DNA of 64,000 nucleotides, taken from contig NZ_JAHZPU010000001.1 in NCBI RefSeq assembly GCF_019929575.1, forward strand, positions 147,842 through 211,841. The letters are read 5' to 3'. The stretch's first letter is position 1, and every line of letters starts with the position of its first letter. The position numbers and the translations under genes are program-made. This document shows, piece after piece, positions 39,783 through 47,999 of the stretch. The notes below the pieces were generated by a model. The model searched no databases and was not told where the DNA came from. It saw only the letters and a program-made list of their open reading frames with translations. Origin of the DNA: Streptococcus infantis (GTDB lineage: Bacteria > Bacillota > Bacilli > Lactobacillales > Streptococcaceae).

Positions 39783-40178
39783 ATGTCAAAGACACTCCAA
39801 CGTAAAAAACAATTAAGAAACAGCCTCCGTCGCTCAGGTGCATTTTCAAACACTGTAAACAAGGTTGTCGAAGAAACAAAAAAAGTTGTAAAACATGCTG
39901 AAAAAGCAGCAAGCGATGCAGGTAAAGCTGTCTCTAAAAAGGTTGAAAAAACTGTAGAAGCAACTAAAGAACAAGCACAAAAAGTTGCTACTTCTGTAGA
40001 AGATTTCGCAGCAAACCTAGGTGGACTTTCAGTTGACCGCGCTAAGACTTTCTACGATGAAGGGATCAAGTCTGCTGCTGACTTCAAAAACTGGACAGAA
40101 AAAGAACTCCTTGCTTTGAAAGGAATTGGTCCAGCTACTATCAAGAAATTAAAAGAGAACGGCATCAAGTTCAAGTAA
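39783..40178 (+). CDS. Small basic helix-hairpin-helix protein
   Basis: A 131-residue protein. Residues 1-80 are Lys/Ala/Val-rich and predicted helical, with repeats such as KKVEKTVEATKEQAQKVA resembling histone-H1-like or amphipathic linkers. Residues ~90-130 form a helix-hairpin-helix domain of the 'ground-like' type (LLALKGIGPATIKKLKENGI), as in DNA-binding and repair proteins. Sequence-independent DNA binding is plausible, but the role is unknown. GAAAGGA precedes ATG. A terminator-like hairpin in the leader suggests attenuated expression. Confidence 0.75.
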   Translation: MSKTLQRKKQLRNSLRRSGAFSNTVNKVVEETKKVVKHAEKAASDAGKAVSKKVEKTVEATKEQAQKVATSVEDFAANLGGLSVDRAKTFYDEGIKSAADFKNWTEKELLALKGIGPATIKKLKENGIKFK

Positions 40179-40191
40179 TCTTTCTTGTTCC

Positions 40192-40220
40192 TTGCTTTTC
40201 CGTCAAAAACTTGTTAAAAT
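40192..40220 (+). promoter_or_regulatory. Promoter of the T-box/valS operon
   Basis: TTGCTT (40192-40197), a 17-nt spacer and TAAAAT (40215-40220). The predicted start near 40227 coincides with the base of T-box stem I. Confidence 0.75.
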
Positions 40221-40224
40221 ATAG

Positions 40225-40521
40225 CCATTAGAGGTGTTTTGAGTCCCACATTTTACAGAAAGTGGCGGTGCTGAGAAGTCCACAAATGTGTCAAAACTGG
40301 TTGCTAATGGATGAAATAAAAATTGAAATATAAATCTTTTTGTTTCCCTTTAGGACTAGACAGCGAGTTGCAGGCTGTACTCAAGTACGGCAAGACGAGT
40401 TAACGACGTCATATAAGAGAAACAAGAAGACAAAAAGTTGCGGGCATCTGCCCGAAATTGGGTGGTACCGCGGATAAACATATTCGTCCCTGTCATATTG
40501 ATGACAGGGGCGATTTTTCTT
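40225..40521 (+). promoter_or_regulatory. Valine T-box riboswitch
   Basis: CCATTAG (from 40225) pairs with CTAATGG to close stem I. TTTTGA/TCAAAA and CACATTT/AAATGTG extend it. GTC at 40290-40292 sits in the position expected for the specifier, a valine codon. The conserved antiterminator sequence GGGTGGTACCGCGG lies at 40460-40473. The terminator CGTCCCTGTCAT-ATTG-ATGACAGGGGCG followed by TTTTT ends it (40485-40518). In T-boxes uncharged tRNA pairs with the specifier and the T-box bulge, and allows read-through. valS lies downstream in the operon, which supports valine specificity. Confidence 0.93.
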
Positions 40522-40548
40522 TTACACCCCTAGCCAAAGGAGGTTGTC

Positions 40549-41127
40549 ATGAAACAATCTTTTAACACCAGTAAGCTCTACTATGGTTTTCCTATCTTCA
40601 TTTTGGGCTATCAGGACCAGAACTTTGGGCACAATATCACGACCTGCAGTTCCTCTTATAGTCTGGGAGATTGGTTGGTCATAGGTGTTGGTGCTGAGGA
40701 AAATGCAGCTGACCAGATTAAGCATTACCAACAGTTCACTGTCAACATCCCTGACGAAAACCTCATGATCCAGATGGAGCAGGCTGGCTTTATCAGCCAT
40801 CGGGAGAAATTGAAACACCTAGGGCTTGACTACGAGATTTCTGAACGAACTCAGGCTCCGATTTTGGAGTCCTGTCCAGTCGTTTTGGTTTGCCAGGTTG
40901 ATCGGATTATCGAGGAAGATGGCATCTGTCATATCTTTGCCAAAATTCTCGAGCGATTGGCTGACCAAGAGCTTTTAGATGACAAGGGCCATTTTAAAAA
41001 TGACCGCTTTGCGCCGACTTACTTTATGGGGGATGGCCATCAGCGCGTTTATCGTTATCTAGATGACCGAGTCGATCCTATGGGGAGCTTCATCAAGAAA
41101 GCGAGGAAGAAGAATGACAAGAACTGA
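40549..41127 (+). CDS. Flavin reductase-like FMN-binding protein
   Basis: A 192-residue cytoplasmic protein with the split-barrel flavin-reductase fold. YGFPIFILGYQDQNFGHNITTCSSSYSLGD is the region that binds FMN, and VNIPDENLMIQMEQAG and CPVVLVCQVDRI are later strands. The physiological electron acceptor is unknown. AAGGAGG precedes ATG. It is the first gene after the valine T-box, so its expression should rise when tRNA-Val is uncharged. Its link to valine metabolism is not obvious. Confidence 0.85.
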   Translation: MKQSFNTSKLYYGFPIFILGYQDQNFGHNITTCSSSYSLGDWLVIGVGAEENAADQIKHYQQFTVNIPDENLMIQMEQAGFISHREKLKHLGLDYEISERTQAPILESCPVVLVCQVDRIIEEDGICHIFAKILERLADQELLDDKGHFKNDRFAPTYFMGDGHQRVYRYLDDRVDPMGSFIKKARKKNDKN

Positions 41128-41671
41128 ACTGCCAGAACAAATCGAAACGGAGCGACTGGTCTTGCGAGTACGTACAGTGGTGGATGCTGAGGATATCTTT
41201 GGCTATGCCAGTCGTCCAGAAGTCTCTTACCCAGCAGGGTTTCCACCTGTCAAAACCTTGGAAGATGAGATTTATTACCTAGAACATATCCTTCCCGAGC
41301 GTAATCAAAAGGACAATCTCCCAGCAGGCTATGGAATTGTGATTAAAGGGACCGATACAATCATTGGTTCTGTCGATTTCCCCCATCGCCACGAAGATGA
41401 TGTGCTGGAGATTGGCTATACCTTGCACCCAGACTATTGGGGCCGAGGCTATGTGCCCGAAGCAGCACGTGTCTTGATTGACCTAGGTTTTAAAGAATTG
41501 GGACTTCACAAGATTGAACTAACCTGCTTTGGCTACAATATCCAAAGTCAACGAGTCGCTGAGAAGCTTGGCTTTACCCTTGAAGCTCGCATAAGAGACC
41601 GCAAGGATGCCCAAGGGAGTCGTTGTGATGATTTGAGATATGGCTTGCTGAAGAGTGAGTGGGAGGCGTAG
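41114..41671 (+). CDS. GNAT family N-acetyltransferase
   Basis: A 185-residue RimJ/RimL-like acetyltransferase. It begins IETERLVLRVRTVVDAED. The acetyl-CoA loop is around YTLHPDYWGRGYVPEAARV, and the C-terminal motif is NIQSQRVAEKLGFTLEARI. The start at 41114 (GAGGAAGAAGA upstream) overlaps the flavin-reductase stop by 14 nt, and the RES frame begins inside its last codons. It is second in the valine T-box operon; the acetylated substrate is unknown. Confidence 0.88.
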   Translation: MTRTELPEQIETERLVLRVRTVVDAEDIFGYASRPEVSYPAGFPPVKTLEDEIYYLEHILPERNQKDNLPAGYGIVIKGTDTIIGSVDFPHRHEDDVLEIGYTLHPDYWGRGYVPEAARVLIDLGFKELGLHKIELTCFGYNIQSQRVAEKLGFTLEARIRDRKDAQGSRCDDLRYGLLKSEWEA

Positions 41672-42854
41672 GAAAGGTTATCATGTCAAAAAAAATAGTA
41701 ATAAATCAAAAAAATCCTACCTGTGTAACCTTAGAAGGAAACATAGAAAATTTATCAATGAGATTGATTTAGAAGAATTCTCTTTTAAAAAAGATTTTTT
41801 GGATCAGGTTGTTAATCCCGAAGAACTATCTTTATTGATCTCTAGAAAAATTTTTGGTGGTGCTACACTATACAACAGTTTACAATTTGATTCTGATACA
41901 AATAAGGTATGTTTTCCAAAATTTAAATCAAATAATGAAATCGCTAGATATGTTCAGAGTTGTTTGTTTTTAAAAGATTCTAATAAAATGAAACAGTTAC
42001 AAAGTGAATTGGAATATCTTCTAAAGAAAGAAACGGATGCTAAATTAGAACAATTAACAGAAATAGTTAAAAAAATAATATATATAGATAAATACGGTTC
42101 TTTCTTAAGATCTAATCCAAGATTCATGGTAAAAAAAGACTCATATGTATATCGAGCGATAAAGTTATATGATGGTGATAATCTTAAAGAAGATTTTGAT
42201 CCAATTGAGTGGAGATTCATTAATAAACGTCAAGCCTTAATGCGATTAAATAAAGGGGGAGGAGAACAACCTGTTCTTTATGTCTCTCCAGATTTTAATT
42301 CAGTTTTTTACGAAGTTGATGCGGAAGATACACATGAAAAAATGGCAGTTTTTGTATATAGAGTAAAGGAAGATATTCAACTTCTCCCTATAGATGGAAA
42401 AATGTTTACCAATCCAGAGTACGATGATAGTTTTAAAAGATACGGTGAATATATTGGACAAATCCTTGAGCCCCTATTTTCAAAAAAAATCTCTCCCGAA
42501 CTGAATGAAAGTTTAGTGTATGAGTTGTCTAATTTTATAAAAGATGAATTCTATAATATTGAGAATGAAAACAATAAAACTGATAATCAAGTAGTAGGAT
42601 GGACTTATATTTCAACAAAGACAATGAAACCTATTAGCCAAATCATTAATTCAGATTCATTAAAGATAGAACATAGATGTTTTGCATTCCCAGAAAACTA
42701 TTATGAAAAAGCTCTGGATTTAGATAATGTAAGTTGTTGTATGGTAAATTGTAGTGATTATGAAAAGGAACATCTTAAATTTTGTAACGATTCCTATGTT
42801 CAAAACAAAATTGAGTTGAGTTGGGATGGTGAGATAATTCGAAATAGTTATTGA
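41655..42854 (+). CDS. RES-domain protein (predicted NAD+-degrading, toxin-like) with a variable start
   Basis: The frame encodes up to 399 residues from a GTG at 41655. A C-terminal ~240-residue part fits the RES fold: the Arg of SYVYRAIKLYDG (R167), the Glu of LYVSPDFNSVFYEV (E220) and the Ser of GWTYISTK (S320) give the R-E-S triad in order. Characterised RES proteins degrade or phosphorolyse NAD+. The Lys-rich N-terminal ~160 residues are not recognised. No Xre-type antitoxin lies beside it. The gene is markedly more AT-rich than its neighbours, suggesting acquisition. The best ribosome binding site and ATG (41683) are out of frame because of an A8 tract (41688-41695). Function is inferred. 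Confidence 0.65.
   Translation: MSGRRRKGYHVKKNSNKSKKSYLCNLRRKHRKFINEIDLEEFSFKKDFLDQVVNPEELSLLISRKIFGGATLYNSLQFDSDTNKVCFPKFKSNNEIARYVQSCLFLKDSNKMKQLQSELEYLLKKETDAKLEQLTEIVKKIIYIDKYGSFLRSNPRFMVKKDSYVYRAIKLYDGDNLKEDFDPIEWRFINKRQALMRLNKGGGEQPVLYVSPDFNSVFYEVDAEDTHEKMAVFVYRVKEDIQLLPIDGKMFTNPEYDDSFKRYGEYIGQILEPLFSKKISPELNESLVYELSNFIKDEFYNIENENNKTDNQVVGWTYISTKTMKPISQIINSDSLKIEHRCFAFPENYYEKALDLDNVSCCMVNCSDYEKEHLKFCNDSYVQNKIELSWDGEIIRNSY
41670..41695 (+). other. Out-of-frame start and A8 slippage tract of the RES gene
   Basis: AGGAAAGG at 41670-41677 is followed 5 nt later by ATG (41683-41685), TC and eight A residues. In the present sequence this start gives a 29-codon peptide. With nine A residues it would enter the RES frame as MSKKNSNKSKKS. 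Confidence 0.7.
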
Positions 42855-42922
42855 ATCTTATGAAACGTAATATTTTAAAAATATCAAAATACTTATCTTG
42901 AAAACAGTAAAGGAGCACACAC

Positions 42923-45571
42923 ATGTCTAAAGAACTTTCACCTAAATACAATCCAGCCGAGGTTGAGGCTGGTCGTTACCAAAAATGGCTTGATGCGGAT
43001 GTTTTCAAGCCTTCAGGCGATCAAAAGGCTAAGCCTTATTCAATCGTGATTCCACCACCAAACGTAACTGGGAAACTCCACCTTGGTCACGCTTGGGATA
43101 CTACTTTGCAGGACATTATCATCCGTCAAAAACGTATGCAAGGTTTTGATACTCTTTGGCTTCCAGGGATGGACCACGCTGGGATCGCGACTCAGGCTAA
43201 GGTTGAGGAGCGCTTGCGTGGTGAGGGCATTACGCGTTACGACCTGGGTCGTGAAAAATTCCTAGATAAAGTCTGGGAATGGAAAGACGAATATGCCACT
43301 ACTATCAAGGAACAATGGGGCAAGATGGGGCTTTCTGTAGACTACTCTCGCGAACGTTTCACTCTTGACGAAGGTTTGTCAAAAGCGGTTCGTAAGGTCT
43401 TTGTGGACCTTTACAAAAAAGGTTGGATCTACCGTGGTGAGTTCATCATCAACTGGGACCCAGCAGCTCGCACAGCCCTTTCTGATATCGAAGTTATCCA
43501 CAAGGATGTCGAAGGCGCCTTCTACCACATGAACTACATGCTGGAAGACGGCTCACGCGCCCTTGAAGTGGCGACAACTCGTCCTGAGACTATGTTTGGA
43601 GACGTTGCGGTTGCGGTCAATCCAGAAGACCCACGCTACAAGGATTTGATCGGTAAAAACGTCGTCCTTCCAATCGCTAATAAACTCATCCCAATTGTTG
43701 GAGATGAGCACGCGGATCCTGAGTTTGGTACTGGTGTCGTGAAAATCACGCCTGCCCACGATCCAAACGACTTCTTGGTTGGTCAACGCCACAACTTGCC
43801 ACAAGTCAACGTCATGAACGATGACGGAACTATGAATGACTTGGCCTTCGAATTTGCAGGTATGGACCGTTTTGAAGCTCGTAAGGCAGTCGTTGCTAAG
43901 TTGGAAGAAATCGGAGTCCTCGTCAAAATCGAAAAACGTGTCCACAGTGTTGGTCACTCAGAACGTACAGGTGTCGTGGTTGAACCACGCTTGTCTACGC
44001 AATGGTTCGTTAAGATGGACCAATTGGCCAAGAATGCCATTGCAAACCAAGATACAGAAGACAAGGTCGAATTCTACCCTCCTCGTTTCAACGATACCTT
44101 CCTTCAATGGATGGAAAATGTTCACGACTGGGTAATCTCTCGTCAGCTCTGGTGGGGTCACCAAATCCCTGCTTGGTACAATGCTGAGGGTGAAATGTAC
44201 GTCGGTGAAGAAGCTCCAGAAGGTGACGGATGGACTCAGGACGAAGACGTTTTGGATACGTGGTTCAGTTCTGCTCTTTGGCCATTCTCAACCATGGGTT
44301 GGCCGGATGTCGACTCAGAAGACTTCAAACGTTACTTCCCAACTTCAACCTTGGTAACAGGTTACGACATCATCTTCTTCTGGGTGTCTCGTATGATCTT
44401 CCAATCATTGGAATTCACTAGCCGTCAGCCATTTAAGAATGTTCTTATCCACGGCCTTATCCGTGATGAACAAGGACGCAAGATGTCTAAGTCACTTGGT
44501 AACGGGATCGACCCAATGGATGTCATTGAGAAATATGGTGCCGATGCCCTTCGTTGGTTCCTTTCAAACGGTTCTGCACCAGGGCAAGACGTGCGCTTCT
44601 CTTACGAGAAAATGGATGCTTCATGGAACTTTATTAACAAGATCTGGAACATCTCTCGCTACATCCTCATGAACAATGAAGGTTTGACCCTTGAGCAAGC
44701 AACTGCCAATGTCGAAAAAGTTGTTAACAAGGAAGCCGGAAATGTCACAGACCGCTGGATTCTCCACAACCTCAATGAAACCATCGGAAAAGTCACTGAA
44801 AACTTTGACAAGTTTGAGTTTGGTGTAGCTGGCCACATCCTCTACAACTTCATCTGGGACGAGTTTGCGGACTGGTACGTCGAGTTGACCAAGGAAGTCC
44901 TTTATAGCGATAACGAAGAAGAGAAAGTCATCACACGTTCTGTTCTCCTTTACACTTTGGACAAGATCCTTCGTCTCCTTCACCCAATCATGCCATTTGT
45001 GACAGAAGAAATCTTTGGTCAAATCTCAGAAGGTTCTATCGTTACAGCGGAATACCCAACTGTCAACCCAGCCTTTGAAGACCTCGCAGCCCACACTGGT
45101 GTAGAAAGCCTCAAAGACTTGATCCGTGCCGTTCGTAATGCGCGTGCGGAAGTAAACGTTGCACCAAGCAAGCCAATCACGATTCTTGTTAAGACAAGCG
45201 ATAGCGACTTGGAAGCCTTCTTTAACAGTAATGTCAACTACATCAAACGCTTCACAAATCCAGAGCACTTGGAAATCGCATCAACCATCCCTGCACCTGA
45301 ACTCGCAATGTCAAGCGTCATCACAGGAGCAGAAATCTACTTGCCACTGGCAGACCTCCTCAATGTCGAAGAAGAACTCGCTCGTCTCGACAAGGAACTC
45401 GCTAAATGGCAAAAAGAACTGGATATGGTCGGTAAGAAACTCTCTAACGAGCGCTTCGTAGCCAATGCCAAACCAGAAGTCGTCCAAAAAGAACGCGACA
45501 AACAAGCCGACTACCAAGCTAAATACGACGCAACAGTGGTGCGTATTGATGAGATGAAGAAGTTGGTTTGA
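42923..45571 (+). CDS. valS: Valyl-tRNA synthetase
   Basis: An 882-residue class I synthetase that charges tRNA-Val. The HIGH motif is [11 protein letters not shown] near residues 53-60 and the KMSKS loop is [16 protein letters not shown]. The CP1 editing domain ([16 protein letters not shown]), which removes threonine, is intact. A C-terminal coiled coil ([28 protein letters not shown]) is typical of ValRS. AAAGGAG precedes ATG. It is the last gene of the valine T-box operon, 68 nt after the RES gene, and ends at a terminator. Confidence 0.98.
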   Translation: MSKELSPKYNPAEVEAGRYQKWLDADVFKPSGDQKAKPYSIVIPPPNVTGKLHLGHAWDTTLQDIIIRQKRMQGFDTLWLPGMDHAGIATQAKVEERLRGEGITRYDLGREKFLDKVWEWKDEYATTIKEQWGKMGLSVDYSRERFTLDEGLSKAVRKVFVDLYKKGWIYRGEFIINWDPAARTALSDIEVIHKDVEGAFYHMNYMLEDGSRALEVATTRPETMFGDVAVAVNPEDPRYKDLIGKNVVLPIANKLIPIVGDEHADPEFGTGVVKITPAHDPNDFLVGQRHNLPQVNVMNDDGTMNDLAFEFAGMDRFEARKAVVAKLEEIGVLVKIEKRVHSVGHSERTGVVVEPRLSTQWFVKMDQLAKNAIANQDTEDKVEFYPPRFNDTFLQWMENVHDWVISRQLWWGHQIPAWYNAEGEMYVGEEAPEGDGWTQDEDVLDTWFSSALWPFSTMGWPDVDSEDFKRYFPTSTLVTGYDIIFFWVSRMIFQSLEFTSRQPFKNVLIHGLIRDEQGRKMSKSLGNGIDPMDVIEKYGADALRWFLSNGSAPGQDVRFSYEKMDASWNFINKIWNISRYILMNNEGLTLEQATANVEKVVNKEAGNVTDRWILHNLNETIGKVTENFDKFEFGVAGHILYNFIWDEFADWYVELTKEVLYSDNEEEKVITRSVLLYTLDKILRLLHPIMPFVTEEIFGQISEGSIVTAEYPTVNPAFEDLAAHTGVESLKDLIRAVRNARAEVNVAPSKPITILVKTSDSDLEAFFNSNVNYIKRFTNPEHLEIASTIPAPELAMSSVITGAEIYLPLADLLNVEEELARLDKELAKWQKELDMVGKKLSNERFVANAKPEVVQKERDKQADYQAKYDATVVRIDEMKKLV

Positions 45572-45587
45572 TGTAAAAATAATATTT

Positions 45588-45614
45588 AAAGCACAGCAAA
45601 ACTGCTGTGTTTTT
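45588..45614 (+). terminator. valS operon terminator
   Basis: GCACAGCA-AAAC-TGCTGTG followed by TTTTT. The T tract runs directly into the darT promoter. Confidence 0.85.
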
Positions 45615-45622
45615 GGTATAAT
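45614..45622 (+). promoter_or_regulatory. darT promoter (extended -10)
   Basis: TGGTATAAT at 45614-45622, adjoining the T tract of the valS terminator, ~28 nt before the darT start. A -35 match is poor. Confidence 0.6.
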
Positions 45623-45649
45623 AATAGAAAAATACTTGAGGTAAAACTT

Positions 45650-46234
45650 ATGAAAATAAAAGACGGAAAATTATTATATCATCTAACTCATATTGACAAT
45701 TTAGACAGTATTATTGAAAATGGATTACTATCTAGAAATCAAGTGATTCAGAGAGGGATGTTAAATCAGGATATAGCCAATCCAGATATCCTAGAAAGTC
45801 GTCAACTCAATCACTTGGATGATTACGTATTATTTCATTTTTATCCTAATACAGCATTCGATAATGCTGTTCGATATAAATATGGTGCAGAAAATTTTGT
45901 ATATATAGCTGTCTATAGATCTTATGCTGAATACAGCAACTTTAAAATAATTCCTCGACATCCTTTGAATGGTGAGTTTGAGCTTTGTGATTATAACGAA
46001 GGAATGAACAGAATTGATTGGGAAACGATGGAGAGAAGAATGGACGATATTGCTCCTTCTGCTCAGGATTATGCTAAGGAAGTTAAAATGGCAGAATGCA
46101 TAAGTAGTGATTCTATTTTCCCCCAAGATTTTGCTTATATTTACTGTAATGAAAGACATGTTGAATATTTAAAAAGTAGTTATCCAACAATAGCTGATAA
46201 AATTCAAAGTAAGGTTTGGTTAAATGGTGATTAA
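45650..46234 (+). CDS. darT: DarT-like DNA ADP-ribosyltransferase toxin (DUF4433)
   Basis: A 194-residue protein of the DarT family, which attaches ADP-ribose from NAD+ to thymidine or guanosine in single-stranded DNA and so blocks replication. The NAD-site start LYHLTHIDNLDSIIENGLLSR holds H11 and H14. ESRQLNHLDDYVLFHFYP has R51 and the ARTT-loop pattern, and VKMAECI carries the likely catalytic Glu149. No residue of the core is obviously missing. It overlaps darG by 11 nt, as expected for a toxin-antitoxin pair. The AT content is much higher than in valS. TGAGG precedes ATG. Confidence 0.9.
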   Translation: MKIKDGKLLYHLTHIDNLDSIIENGLLSRNQVIQRGMLNQDIANPDILESRQLNHLDDYVLFHFYPNTAFDNAVRYKYGAENFVYIAVYRSYAEYSNFKIIPRHPLNGEFELCDYNEGMNRIDWETMERRMDDIAPSAQDYAKEVKMAECISSDSIFPQDFAYIYCNERHVEYLKSSYPTIADKIQSKVWLNGD

Positions 46235-47147
46235 GTATACAAAAGGAGATATTTTTGAATCTCAATGTCAAGCAATCATAAATACAGTTAATTGTGAAGG
46301 GAAAATGGGAAAAGGTCTTGCTTATCAGTTTAAGAAGAAATTTCCTGAAATGGAACAAGACTACATTAAAGTTTGTAAAAAGGGAGAACTATACCCTGGG
46401 AAATTACATATTTATCAAGAAAATAAATTTTTAATAATCAATTTCCCAACAAAGAATAAATGGCGTGAAAAATCTAAAATAGAATATATCATTAATGGAC
46501 TGAGAAAATTAAAAGAAGAGGTCGTTAAAAGAGATATTAAGTCAGTTGCTATTCCTCCATTAGGAGCTGGGAATGGTGGGTTAAATTGGAATGAAGTAAA
46601 ATCAGAAATAAATAACGAATTGCTTGATATGAAAAATATTGTTTTTGAAGTGTATGAGCCATCAACCCATATTAATAAAACAGGAAAAGAACCTAAGATT
46701 GATTTTGATGTACTTCTCTTAGCATACATTTGTAATAATTTAAAAAAAGTTAATTCAAGCAATTTAAAATCAATGGTGAAGTTATTATCAATATTTTCCC
46801 ACGAAAATATGAAAATTACTGATTTAAAAAGTAGTACTAAAGCAATGAGAGATTTTAAAGAATTCTATTCTTTAAAAAATTATTCAGAAATATATAAACT
46901 AATAAACTCGAAATTGATTAGTAATTCAATTGAATTGAAAAAAAGAAAATGGGGAAATGTAGATGTCTTAATAGAACTAGTTAATGATTATCCTGAATAT
47001 ATAAACGATATCATTAATTTTCTTTACAAGATACAAAACAAATCAATTATTGATAATAAAAATACAAATGAAATTAAAGAGATATTGATAAAGAATCAGT
47101 TGCTCTCTATCAACTTACTAGAAGAATTAGAAATTAATTATTTTTAA
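46224..47147 (+). CDS. darG: DarG-like macrodomain antitoxin
   Basis: A 307-residue protein. Residues 1-~150 form a macrodomain: KGDIFESQCQAIINTVNCEG binds ADP-ribose, KMGKGLAYQFKKKFP and LIINFPTKNKW follow, and PPLGAGNGGLNWNEV closes the site. DarG removes ADP-ribose from DNA and reverses DarT. The C-terminal half (~155-307), Lys/Asn-rich and helical, corresponds to the part that in DarG proteins binds and neutralises DarT directly. It is translated from an ATG overlapping darT. The AT-rich coding suggests both genes arrived together. Confidence 0.9.
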   Translation: MVIKYTKGDIFESQCQAIINTVNCEGKMGKGLAYQFKKKFPEMEQDYIKVCKKGELYPGKLHIYQENKFLIINFPTKNKWREKSKIEYIINGLRKLKEEVVKRDIKSVAIPPLGAGNGGLNWNEVKSEINNELLDMKNIVFEVYEPSTHINKTGKEPKIDFDVLLLAYICNNLKKVNSSNLKSMVKLLSIFSHENMKITDLKSSTKAMRDFKEFYSLKNYSEIYKLINSKLISNSIELKKRKWGNVDVLIELVNDYPEYINDIINFLYKIQNKSIIDNKNTNEIKEILIKNQLLSINLLEELEINYF

Positions 47148-47202
47148 TGATTTGTATGAAGAAAGTTTAAAATAACTAATATTTTAGAAAGCAGGTTACT
47201 AC

Positions 47203-47339
47203 ATGACAAATTCTGTAAGTTCGAACCGCTCTGAGAAGTTCGACATTGTAGCTTAGTTTTCATATATAACCGCATCGAATTCATCTGGATTGATACCGAA
47301 AACCCACCTAGCGATGCCATCGGCTGGGTAGCAAAATAG
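47203..47339 (+). pseudogene. Possible decayed gene fragments
   Basis: A short frame with a weak ribosome binding site reads MTNSVSSNRSEKFDIVA and stops at 47254-47256. A second frame then reads IEFIWIDTENPPSDAIGWVAK and stops at 47337-47339. The second looks like the true C-terminus of a protein. The two are in different frames and could be remnants of one gene left at the insertion site downstream of darG. I do not recognise the family. Confidence 0.3.
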
Positions 47340-47352
47340 ACCTGAACAACAC

Positions 47353-47388
47353 AAAAAATCTCTTAGATTCATTTCTAAGAGATTTTTT
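47353..47388. terminator. Bidirectional terminator, darG / response regulator
   Basis: AATCTCTTAGA-TTCATT-TCTAAGAGATT with A and T tracts on either side, between convergent units. Confidence 0.88.
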
Positions 47389-47399
47389 CTTTCTCTCCC

Positions 47400-47999
47400 T
47401 CACAACCAGCCTTCTTCTTCGGCAGTTTTGGCTGCTTCGGTTCGGTTACTGGCGCCTAGTTTGGAGAGGATATTGGTCATGTAATTACGGACGGTACCGT
47501 TTGAGAGGTAGAGCTTGTCAGCAATTTCTTGGTTGGAGAGACCTTGGGCTACTCCATGTAGAACAGCGACTTCCTGCTCGGTCAAGGGATTGGGATGAGT
47601 CATCATGACTTCCATCAGCTCTGGAGAATATTCCTTGCGTCCCTCTAACACCGTATGCAGGGTTTGCATGAGTTCGGAGATGCTTCGCTCTTTCAAGACA
47701 TAGGCGTCTACTCCTGCTTTGACCGCTCGTTCAAAATAACCTGGACGTTTAAAGGTTGTAACGATAACCACCTTGGTTTCAGGCACTTCTTGTTTGATCC
47801 ACTCGAGTGCTTCTAATCCCGTCTTGACTGGCATTTCGACGTCAAGGATGGCAATATCTACTGCTTCTTTCTCCAAAACCTCGATAGCCTCGGCTCCATT
47901 TTTCGCCTGCAAGACAGTCTCCACATCTGGTTGAAAGCTTAAGAGCTGGCACATGGCATCTCTCAGCATACTTTGATCTTCTACGACTAATACTTTCAT
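47400..47999 (-). CDS. NarL/FixJ-type response regulator
   Basis: A 199-residue two-component regulator. The receiver domain (1-~120) has the phospho-acceptor Asp in [19 protein letters not shown] and the Lys of YVLKERS. The LuxR-type helix-turn-helix follows ([28 protein letters not shown]). It resembles DesR/LiaR-type regulators. It directly adjoins the histidine kinase gene and closes a six-gene unit with an ABC transporter and two small membrane proteins, probably its regulated target. Confidence 0.93.
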   Translation of the reverse strand: MKVLVVEDQSMLRDAMCQLLSFQPDVETVLQAKNGAEAIEVLEKEAVDIAILDVEMPVKTGLEALEWIKQEVPETKVVIVTTFKRPGYFERAVKAGVDAYVLKERSISELMQTLHTVLEGRKEYSPELMEVMMTHPNPLTEQEVAVLHGVAQGLSNQEIADKLYLSNGTVRNYMTNILSKLGASNRTEAAKTAEEEGWL

